Under the pieces are notes generated by a model. The model had not been told where the DNA came from, made no database searches, and saw only the letters and a program-made list of their open reading frames with translations. Made by a program: the position numbers and the translations under genes. Below, piece by piece: positions 52,630 through 59,913 of a stretch of 64,000 bases of DNA (positions are counted from its first letter, which is position 1; each line of letters opens with the position of its first letter). Origin of the DNA: CBDCBA01 sp965214125 (GTDB lineage Bacteria; Planctomycetota; Phycisphaerae; Tepidisphaerales; Tepidisphaeraceae); contig CBDCBA010000010.1 of NCBI GenBank assembly GCA_965214125.1, positions 1 through 64,000 of the forward strand, given 5' to 3'.

Positions 52630-53258
52630 ATGTCGCTCCTCGCGATGAACCTTTCTCTCCAGGGGGACCACCGCTACGATGCCGAGGTGGCCCGATCCTT
52701 CCGCAAAGCGTGTAGCCGCAGCCGCGATCTTCTCGTGGTGTTCACGTCGTGCTTGTTCACCGTCATCTGGGCAGTCATGCCTTTAGGCTGTGCCGGTTCC
52801 CCGCCACCGGAGCCGCCGGCTGGGCTGCGAGGAGAGAACGTGGCGGAAGCGGCCGAGCAGATGGCGGTCGACCTGCTGTCGCAGCCTTTCCTCGATGAGG
52901 ATCGGCTGTACTCGATCGTCCTCTGTTCCGCGCTGAGAACGAGACCGAGACCTACGCCGGCAGCCTCGACCTGTTTGTCTCTCAGCTCAAGGGCGAGCTG
53001 TCGCAGCGCAGCAACGGTCGCGTGCGGCTCGTTGAACAAATTGCAACAATCGAGAAGATGCGGGACCTTGAGGTGCGTGGCCCTGTCGGTGGTGACGACA
53101 TAGACGCCGATTTCGGCCTGTTGCTCACCGTCCAAGAGATGGTCGAGGCCGGCGGCACTTCGTTCTTCGTCTTCTCCTTCAACCTGACCGAGCTGATCGA
53201 AGGTACCAAGAGCACGATATGGAGCCGAACCTACAACGTACGCGTGGGAACCGTCTGA
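52630..53258 (+). pseudogene. LpoB-like lipoprotein gene, frameshifted
   Basis: The first frame has a signal with lipobox (FTVIWAVMPLGCAGSP) and AEAAEQMAVDLLSQPFLDEDRLYSIVL. Near 52925 the coding signal moves to another frame: NETETYAGSLDLFVSQLKGEL, IEKMRDLEVRGPVGGDDIDADFGLLLTV and SFNLTELIEGTKSTIWSRTYNVRVGTV. The joined protein (about 208 aa) has the LpoB/CsgG-like plan: lipobox, N-terminal Asp/Gly linker, then a beta-alpha domain ending with a W-S-x-T-Y strand. A paralogue follows, starting 40 bp before its stop. Confidence 0.6.
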
Positions 53259-53842
53259 AGGACCGATTTTCTAGTGCCGTCTCCATACTCATCGCCGCAA
53301 CGACCGTTGGGTGTGGCGGCGGGCCGGTGCGACCGGAGCCGGGCGAGTCAACTCGCCTCTCGGGCACCGACGTGGTGGCGGCGGCGGACGCGATAGCACC
53401 AAGTCTCATGAATTCCGCGGAGGTCGCCGCCGAGGCTGAGGCTGGACGTGTTGTTCGTGTCGTGGTACTGCCGGTGACTAACCGCCTGACCGGACAAGTA
53501 ATGACTGGCGCCGAGCGGCATCTCTTCACCGGCGAGCTGCAAGCACGCCTGTCGCAGGCGGCCCCCGACGACTTCGAGTTCGTAGCGCCCAGCGAGCGGA
53601 TCTACGCGATGCGGGCCGGAGAACTCGGCGACGCGGAAGCCGTTGCCTTGGCCGCCGAAGACATTGACCCCGACTACGCCCTCCACGCCATATTCCGCAG
53701 TCTGCGCAACGAGTCTGCCGGCGGACTACGGGACGATTACGTCGCCGAGTTCAGCCTGTTGGACCTACGCGACAAGCGGGTGGCGTGGTCCGACACCTAT
53801 CGAACAACTCGGGAGCGGCGCAAAGACTACGGCGACCGATGA
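53219..53842 (+). CDS. LpoB-like outer membrane lipoprotein
   Basis: A 207-aa lipoprotein. The lipobox is VSILIAATTVGCGGG. The domain reads VRVVVLPVTNRLTGQVMTGAERHLFTGELQARLSQ, then FEFVAPSERIYAMRAGELG, DYALHAIFRSLRNESAGGL and AEFSLLDLRDKRVAWSDTYRTTRE, which is the LpoB/CsgG-like order (LPxxNRT strand, a helix, then two hairpins ending W-x-D-x-Y). In enterobacteria LpoB activates PBP1b. It starts inside the 3' end of the preceding paralogue, and its stop is 32 bp from the convergent COG3014-like gene. The C-terminus may also be frame-altered: DDVAYNQLMA in another frame resembles a family ending. Confidence 0.7.
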   Translation: MEPNLQRTRGNRLKDRFSSAVSILIAATTVGCGGGPVRPEPGESTRLSGTDVVAAADAIAPSLMNSAEVAAEAEAGRVVRVVVLPVTNRLTGQVMTGAERHLFTGELQARLSQAAPDDFEFVAPSERIYAMRAGELGDAEAVALAAEDIDPDYALHAIFRSLRNESAGGLRDDYVAEFSLLDLRDKRVAWSDTYRTTRERRKDYGDR

Positions 53843-53874
53843 CGTTGCGTATAATCAGTTGATGGCGTAGCTCT

Positions 53875-55707
53875 TCAGTCACCTCCGAGTCCAACACGTA
53901 CGTTGGTCCTTAGGCCGTACACGGACTGCGTGTACTCGCCCACCTTGAGATCCTCTACTTCGGCGGGATCAAGGAAGTCGAATCGAACTCCGTCCTTCTG
54001 TACGAGAACTGTATCGATCTTCCCACCTCTGTCCGCCGCCGTAATAGTCGGCCAGACTTCCAACTCGATCTTGCCCGCCTCGCCGGCATCGACGACCAGC
54101 AGGTTCGTCTGCTGCCCATGGAGCTCGAACTCCCCGTAGCCGTTGGTGCGGCGGACACGCTGCTGGACCTGCTTCTCGCCAACCCGCTCTTGAGCGATAA
54201 CCCGCTCGTTGGCGGCGGCTATCCGCTGGCGACTCGTGAATGGAATGCGGGCCTTGCGTCCCATCTCGTTGACAGACACTCTGACTGGCGTATCTAACGC
54301 GTTGATCACAGCAACGCGAACCGGCACGGCGTCCGCGCCGTCGGCCGCTTGCGCGGCAAACGCGTCCATTGCCCGAGCGTGCCATATCGTGGCGGTAGCC
54401 GACGCCCCTCCGTCATACCGCGCCACCGATTCGCGCGGGTCGAGTACCGGAACCCCCAGAGGCCCAGCTCTCCGCGCGTTGATTCCCAACGAGTCGCACG
54501 CGAAGTAGGCCACGGTCATAGCTTCACTCTCCGACGGCACTCCGACTACCTGACGAGCGACGACCGGCGAAATGGCCGGCGCACCGTACTCGTTGATCCC
54601 GGTCGTCGACACTTCGATGTCATGCGTGCCTGCGGGCAGGTCGAGCGTCACCAAGCGAACCGCCCAGGGCAAGCGCCACTCGCGATCCTCACGCGCGTGC
54701 TCGAGATCCTCGAGCACGTCACCAGTTGCCTTTCCCACTTGGCCCCCGCCGAACAGGTTACGCATTCCCTGCACCATGCTTGCACCTATCTGATCAAACC
54801 CACCCTTGCCCTCGGTACGCTGTTCCCGCACCGCCTGGCGATGTCGGGCGACGGCGACCAGATTGCCTTGCCCTAGCAAGCTTGAACGTGCGGCGGCGGC
54901 ATCTGAAGCGTCTTTCCCGTTGACTCGAACCTCGATCTCCTCGACCGCCGGCCCGGCAGGCATGTAGCCGCGGAACCACTTGCCCCTGTCGTTCACGTCT
55001 GGTGCCGACTGACCCCATTCGACGAAGTTGTTCTCGTAGTAGATGCCGCGTCGCGGTCCCGCGCCGACGTCGACCACAAGGATGATGTTGCCGTCGGCTG
55101 CAAGGTCGCGGCACCCATCCGGCAGGCGCTCCCGGACGCGGTCTGCCATCGATGCATCTCCAAGCTCCTCCCACGTGCGCGCCAGCAGCGCCGTAAGGAA
55201 CGGCAGCTGCGCCGGCTCGATGTCGCCCTCTTGCGTCAACTGCTTCAGCCGCGACTCGGCCCGCTCAAAGGAGCCGCGCGCGTTGTCGAAGTCACTCTGA
55301 GTAAGGTAATGTACGCCTTGGTAGAACGCCGCCATCACTTGCTCATGCGCGTCGCCCTTCCACGTCGCATTACGTTGACCACCCCGGGCACTACTGGTAG
55401 CCGCAGCGTCGATCGTGCGGTTGGCACGTAAGAAGGCCGCCTCCGCCGTTGCGGAATCGCCCGCCGCCATTGCTGAGCGGGCAAGCACCAGGTTGTTGAG
55501 GGCGTGGTCAGGATCGCTAGCCCTTGAGGCGTGAGGGGCCATCAGTTTGACCGCCTCCGGATGCCGACCCTCGGCGGCCAAGCCGACGGCCGCCACACGA
55601 TCAGTATTGTACGCAGCCTCCCCTTTGCACCCGACCGCGATCGCCACGAGCAGCGGAGCAATCAGGGTCAGCAGGTCCGGCTTCCACACGAGTATGCGCA
55701 AGCTCAT
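53875..55707 (-). CDS. COG3014-like lipoprotein with TPR region
   Basis: A 610-aa lipoprotein; signal and lipobox are LLTLIAPLLVAIAVGCKGEA. Residues about 30-200 are helical TPR-like (AEGRHPEAVKLMAPHASRASDPDHALNNLVLARSAMAAGD, AFYQGVHYLTQSDFDNARGSFERAESRLKQ). The middle has GRGGYYEN-like GPRRGIYYENNFVEWG, VRLVTLDLPAGTHDIEVSTTG and the end LLVVDAGEAGKIELEVWPTI. Gene order of COG3014 with LpoB-like genes is known in gammaproteobacteria, so this pairing is recognisable. Function unknown; probable outer membrane assembly or peptidoglycan role. Confidence 0.65.
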   Translation of the reverse strand: MSLRILVWKPDLLTLIAPLLVAIAVGCKGEAAYNTDRVAAVGLAAEGRHPEAVKLMAPHASRASDPDHALNNLVLARSAMAAGDSATAEAAFLRANRTIDAAATSSARGGQRNATWKGDAHEQVMAAFYQGVHYLTQSDFDNARGSFERAESRLKQLTQEGDIEPAQLPFLTALLARTWEELGDASMADRVRERLPDGCRDLAADGNIILVVDVGAGPRRGIYYENNFVEWGQSAPDVNDRGKWFRGYMPAGPAVEEIEVRVNGKDASDAAAARSSLLGQGNLVAVARHRQAVREQRTEGKGGFDQIGASMVQGMRNLFGGGQVGKATGDVLEDLEHAREDREWRLPWAVRLVTLDLPAGTHDIEVSTTGINEYGAPAISPVVARQVVGVPSESEAMTVAYFACDSLGINARRAGPLGVPVLDPRESVARYDGGASATATIWHARAMDAFAAQAADGADAVPVRVAVINALDTPVRVSVNEMGRKARIPFTSRQRIAAANERVIAQERVGEKQVQQRVRRTNGYGEFELHGQQTNLLVVDAGEAGKIELEVWPTITAADRGGKIDTVLVQKDGVRFDFLDPAEVEDLKVGEYTQSVYGLRTNVRVGLGGD

Positions 55708-55752
55708 GTCGTCACTCCTCGATCAAAGTCATGCTTGAAACGACACCTGGCC

Positions 55753-56976
55753 TCACCGTCGGTCGTACCGTTCGACGGCCACTACGGCCGTCTCGGCGTC
55801 TGCCATTTCCGAGACGGTCCCGAAGATCGTCAGGGCGTGCTGGCGGTCGCCGCGTAGGCGGCGCAGATGGTCTTGAAAGGCGCGGTCGCTGCCGTGCCAG
55901 TCGACGCGCACGCGGAAGCGGCCGGAGTCGCCGACGAGGTAAATTGGTGTGTCGGCCCCCACGCGGCGCGGCAGGCTCTTGATGGTCCCGTCGAACCGGA
56001 TAGATTTGCCCCGCAACGCCGGCGCGGCCGTGAGGAACTGAGCGTCGTCGCCGCGGTAGTAATCGCCGTCGAGCTTTAGGACCTTCTCGGCGGCGTCAGG
56101 CTCGCGAGCGTGGGTCGTGGCCTCTTGAGCGGCGAGCACGTCCTCTACCGCGGTCGCCAAGGCATCGGCGCGGCGTTCATACTCGGCAACGTGGCGGCGC
56201 AGGTCGTTGAGGCTGCGGGCGCTAAGGGCGGCATCCAGGCTTTCATCGGCGGCGTCGCGCAAGTTGAGGAAACGACGCCAAGCATCGGCGTCGGCACCGT
56301 CCAAACCGTCGGCCTCGGCGGCAGTGGCGACTCCAACTAGTTCCACCTGGCGCCGCAGAGCGGGTGCGAGCAGTTGTCCAACCTCCTCAACGACACGGGC
56401 CTCCTCGCGGGCCAAATGATCGGCCAGATCCCGCGCCTCGGCCAGCGTTCGACCGGCAGCTGCCAGTCGAGTGCTGACGCCCTTAACGTGGACCTTGACG
56501 CGATCAAATTCCCCCGTGGCCGCGATCTGCCGCAGCACCGCGTCGACCTCCGCCCGCGCCCTGTCGAGGCTGGGGCGGGCCGTCGGCACCCGCTCAAAAA
56601 CCCCGGGAGGCGTGAGTGCTACAAGTCGATCTAGCTGTCGCCGGTAAGCGTCAACACGCTCCAGAAGTTGCCCCCGCTCACCGGCGAGGTAGGTATCGAT
56701 CCGCTCTTCGAGCGACTGACCAGACTTCTCGAAATCGCCAAGTGCGGCGTCAAAGACCTCCCGATCAGTAATCGTTGCGCTCTCGCCCTCCGCATCAAGT
56801 TGTTCGTCAGGACGGTCGCCCACCTTTGGTTGAGCAACTGCTTGCTGGACGGACACCAGCAACAGCACCGCGAAAAAGGCGAACCCAAGTCGAGAAATCC
56901 GCGCGACGGGCGGACTCAGGATTAGGCACAAGCCATGCTCCGCATGGCACGGCGATTCACGAATCAAGGTGAACAT
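55753..56976 (-). CDS. Secreted helical protein of unknown function
   Basis: A protein of about 407 aa. A hydrophobic segment (LGFAFFAVLLLVSVQQAVAQ) follows a 30-residue N-terminus, so ATG 56976 may not be the real start, though no later start precedes the segment. Residues 60-280 are helical with regular heptads (FEKSGQSLEERIDTYLAGERGQLLERVDAYRRQLDRL, VSTRLAAAGRTLAEARDLADHLAREEARVVEEV). The C-terminal 90 residues are beta-rich: LRGKSIRFDGTIKSLPRRV and HALTIFGTVSEMADAETAVVAVE, a pattern like an OB fold. No family is recognised. It is 44 bp upstream of the COG3014-like gene. Confidence 0.6.
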   Translation of the reverse strand: MFTLIRESPCHAEHGLCLILSPPVARISRLGFAFFAVLLLVSVQQAVAQPKVGDRPDEQLDAEGESATITDREVFDAALGDFEKSGQSLEERIDTYLAGERGQLLERVDAYRRQLDRLVALTPPGVFERVPTARPSLDRARAEVDAVLRQIAATGEFDRVKVHVKGVSTRLAAAGRTLAEARDLADHLAREEARVVEEVGQLLAPALRRQVELVGVATAAEADGLDGADADAWRRFLNLRDAADESLDAALSARSLNDLRRHVAEYERRADALATAVEDVLAAQEATTHAREPDAAEKVLKLDGDYYRGDDAQFLTAAPALRGKSIRFDGTIKSLPRRVGADTPIYLVGDSGRFRVRVDWHGSDRAFQDHLRRLRGDRQHALTIFGTVSEMADAETAVVAVERYDRR

Positions 56977-57029
56977 GATGTCACGCACAGCTAGGGCAAT
57001 GAGATCAGGAGTGGAGGTACATCGGTACT

Positions 57030-57935
57030 TCAGCCGATGCCCAACTCTTCCAGCTCGTCGAGCAACTGTTGGTTCTCGATGTCGCCGTCGTCAAAGTCGA
57101 GCCCGCCCTCCCCGCCACGCAAAGTCTTCTCAGCGTCGTCGACGCGGGCGGTGGCCGTGCCGAGATCCTCCTCGATCCCCGCAAGTCGATCCGCCGCCTT
57201 CTTGACTAGGTCGTCGAAGGAGTCCCGCCCCGCTTCCCCGGCGTAGCTGTCGGCGCTGGACTCCGCCGCCTGCATCTCGCGCAGATACCTGACCTCATCC
57301 TTGAAGGTGTCGTAGTCCGCTTCAGCTTGCATGATAGCAAGTTCAGCGTTAGGGATCATTTCCTCCAGTGCCGCGGCGCGGTTGCGATAGCCGGTGGCCT
57401 GTCTTTCAACCTGCTTCAACTTTCGCAACGCCAACTCGTAACGTCGCTTTTCCTTCTCGAGGTCGAGGCGAAGCTTCTCAACGCCGCCCTCGTAGTGGAG
57501 TGTCGGCGGGTCGGTCTCGTCGCCGGCAGGGCGAGTCGTGCTGCGGGTAGTCGCCTCAACGTAATCCCGCAGCATGGTCGTGCCTTTGGCAAGCCTCGCC
57601 TCGTGCAGCTCGACCTGTCGCTTGACCGCCGCGGCCTTGGCTCCCTGCTGTTCGATACGCACGTCGTATCCGCCCAGCTGACCCTTCATCGTCCGAAGCC
57701 GGTCCTTGTTCTCCTCAATCTCGTCCTCGAACTTCTTGATCTCGACCTCGTGCTCGCCCACAGATTCAGCTAGATCTCGCACCATCTGCTCATATTTGAC
57801 TTCAGCCACGGGCCCGAGGTCGTCATCGCACCCCCCGATGCCGGCGGGCAGGCTGACGGTCAAAACTACGGCGAGCAGAGCGACGCCCGGCAATCGCCGG
57901 AAAAGCTGCAACGGCAGAGTGCGGTTTCGTTTCAT
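57030..57935 (-). CDS. Coiled-coil lipoprotein of unknown function
   Basis: A 301-aa protein with lipobox VSLPAGIGGCDDD after a hydrophobic signal. Most of the rest is long coiled coil: VRDLAESVGEHEVEIKKFEDEIEENKDRLRTMKGQLG, LRLDLEKEKRRYELALRKLKQVERQATGYRNRAAALEEM and LAIMQAEADYDTFKDEVRYLREMQAAESS, with an acidic Gly-rich C-terminus. It is first in the minus-strand run 57030-53875. The sequence suggests a periplasmic rod tethered to the outer membrane. Family unknown; resemblance to DUF2959-like coiled coils is superficial. The 57936-58158 DNA upstream has no gene and is probably its promoter. Confidence 0.65.
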   Translation of the reverse strand: MKRNRTLPLQLFRRLPGVALLAVVLTVSLPAGIGGCDDDLGPVAEVKYEQMVRDLAESVGEHEVEIKKFEDEIEENKDRLRTMKGQLGGYDVRIEQQGAKAAAVKRQVELHEARLAKGTTMLRDYVEATTRSTTRPAGDETDPPTLHYEGGVEKLRLDLEKEKRRYELALRKLKQVERQATGYRNRAAALEEMIPNAELAIMQAEADYDTFKDEVRYLREMQAAESSADSYAGEAGRDSFDDLVKKAADRLAGIEEDLGTATARVDDAEKTLRGGEGGLDFDDGDIENQQLLDELEELGIG

Positions 57936-58329
57936 GGCTGGTTTCTCCGTGACAACAGTGGTGTGGCGGCAGGGCTAGGTTTGTGGAACGACTGGAGCAG
58001 AGATCGGCCACAAGCACACCATAGGAAGGCTTCTGACGGAACCCACGCAGCCGGGCGAGACGGCGGTAAGACATGTGTTGCCCCACCAGTACCCGTGAAT
58101 CGCCACCGCATGACAGGCGGACAGGGTACCGGATCAGGGACGGATGCAAGCGGGACGATCAACGGAGCAGCCTACGCTGCTGAAATGCCGGCCCGAAGGT
58201 GTTGCAGAACCGTGACTTACACACTCGCAGCATCGAGTTTACGGAAAGCGCCGGGAGATTCTGCACCGCGACGACCTCGTTTTGCCGCGCGACGGCTTCG
58301 GTTTGGGGCCTTCCTGCCTCGTTACGCAC

Positions 58330-58516
58330 CGTAGCGGCATCTTCCCGCGGCTTCGCAGCGTGATTTACCAACTCCGCGGCGTGTCTCTCGGCCTTCGCAG
58401 CTTGTTTCTTCGCCTTCGCGGGGTGTTTCCGCTGCTTCGCGGCGTCATTTCTTGCCTTCGCGGCCTGTTTTCGCGGCTTCGCGGCGTGTTTCTTGCTCTT
58501 CGCGGCCTGTTTACGC
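58330..58516 (-). repeat. 21-nt degenerate tandem repeat encoding Lys/Ala heptads
   Basis: About eight to nine units of a 21-nt unit (plus strand core CTTCGCGGCCTGTTT) with decay towards the 58330 end. On the minus strand one frame reads HAAKPRK, QAAKARN, DAAKQRK, HPAKAKK, QAAKAER, HAAELVN and ends at a stop at 58159. The wobble pattern (GCC/GCT, AAA/AAT) favours this frame, but no ATG or GTG begins it before the GNAT gene, so I cannot call a gene. The frame from 58159 to about 58700 is open. It could be a histone H1-like tail. Confidence 0.55.
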
Positions 58517-58731
58517 TGCGCATCGGACCCGCGGGGCGGCGACGGGGCGTGTTCGATAACATTCGCAGCGGGAGGATGCGGGTTTGATCGAACGCGGCGA
58601 CTGTCGGCTGAATGAAGGGAACTCGGACGTTGCTCGCGGGTCGATGAGGCGGCGGGGTTGGCCGATGAATGGGGTGGCACCGGGCGTGTCGCACCGGGCT
58701 GATTCAAGTTGGGACCGAACGCGAGGCCGCA

Positions 58732-59823
58732 ATGAATGAGATCACGATGGAAGAGACGAACGGCTTGATCGTGCCGTCGGCACAGGTGACGACGCGGCCC
58801 GCGACGAAGGCGGATGTCCCCGCCATCGATGCGCTGCAGAAGACGCTCTCGAACGAGCTCGGGTTCATGCACTTCGCAACGCTCGAGGGGAAGATCGAGC
58901 GGAATGAAGTGTTGCTGGCGATTGATGAAAGCGGATCGCTCGCCGGGTACATCATTGGGAGCGACACCTACTTCAAGCGGGAAGAGGTGGGCGTGGTCTA
59001 CCAGACGGCGGTGCAGCCGCGGTATCGGCGGGGCAACGTGGGGGCGGTGTTGCTCAGGGCGCTCTTTGCGTCGTGGCCTTACGGGACACGACTGTGTTGT
59101 GCGTGGTGCGCACAGGATTTGCCGGCGAACAAGTTCTGGGAGGCGATGGGGTTCGTGCCGCTGGCGTACCGGGTCGGAAGTAGGAAGGCGAAAGTGAAAA
59201 GTAGAAAGGAGCCGAGGATTCACATTTTCTGGCAGAAGCGAACTGTGGAAGGGGATCAAAAGACGCCGTGGTGGTATCCGAGCATCACGGGGAACGGGGC
59301 GATTCGGGAGGATCGGCTGGTGTTGCCGATTCCCGAGGGGCAGCCGTGGGAGGACACGTGGCCTGCTGTTCTTCCGGAACCGGAGGAACTCACCACAGAG
59401 AGCACGGAGGGCACGGAGCAGAAGCAAGAGGTGGATTGGGAGGAGCGGGAGGGGAAGTTTTATCGCAAGGGCAAGCGGCTGATGACGGCGGAGATGATTC
59501 GGGAGGAGCAAAGGGTCGGCCGCGGCGGGCTGTTCATGGTGCCGATGGACGTGAAGCTCGTGAAGGAACTGCCGAAGAAGGAGAAACCCAGGAAAGCAAA
59601 GAAGAAGGCCGTCAAGCACGACCCGCGGTTGGCGTCGACGGTGCGGGAGTTGCGGGATCGATGGTTGGAGCACGTGAACACGAACGCCCTGCTGTTGCCG
59701 GCAGGGGAGAAGTATGCGGTGGGTCGAAGCAAGACGCTGCCGGGGGCGGCCGGGGTGGAGGAGGATCCGTTGGTGCTGCCGATGCCGACGGCCGATCGGA
59801 AGCGGTTGCTGCCGGCGGCGTGA
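58732..59823 (+). CDS. GNAT-like acetyltransferase with long C-terminal extension
   Basis: A 363-aa protein. Residues 25-180 are a GNAT domain: TTRPATKADVPAIDALQKTLSNELGF, GSLAGYIIGSDTYFKREEVGVVYQTAVQPRYRRGNVGAVLLRALF (acetyl-CoA site with RxxGxxG-like RYRRGNVG) and NKFWEAMGFVPLAYR. The C-terminal 180 residues are Lys/Glu-rich, with WDEREGKFYRKGKRL-like DWEEREGKFYRKGKRLMTAEMI and AVKHDPRLASTVRELRDRWLEHVN. Two stretches, at 59178-59213 and 59388-59423, look like intergenic-type repeats read in frame (GSRKAKVKSRKE, LTTESTEGTEQK). Substrate unknown. Confidence 0.75.
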   Translation: MNEITMEETNGLIVPSAQVTTRPATKADVPAIDALQKTLSNELGFMHFATLEGKIERNEVLLAIDESGSLAGYIIGSDTYFKREEVGVVYQTAVQPRYRRGNVGAVLLRALFASWPYGTRLCCAWCAQDLPANKFWEAMGFVPLAYRVGSRKAKVKSRKEPRIHIFWQKRTVEGDQKTPWWYPSITGNGAIREDRLVLPIPEGQPWEDTWPAVLPEPEELTTESTEGTEQKQEVDWEEREGKFYRKGKRLMTAEMIREEQRVGRGGLFMVPMDVKLVKELPKKEKPRKAKKKAVKHDPRLASTVRELRDRWLEHVNTNALLLPAGEKYAVGRSKTLPGAAGVEEDPLVLPMPTADRKRLLPAA

Positions 59824-59913
59824 AAGACGCCCAACGCGAGCGCGGCGACCCGGAGCGGCTGAAACTTTTGGAGTTCGGCGGCTTCGTGGCTCCGGGGTGA
59901 AATATCCTGTGCC

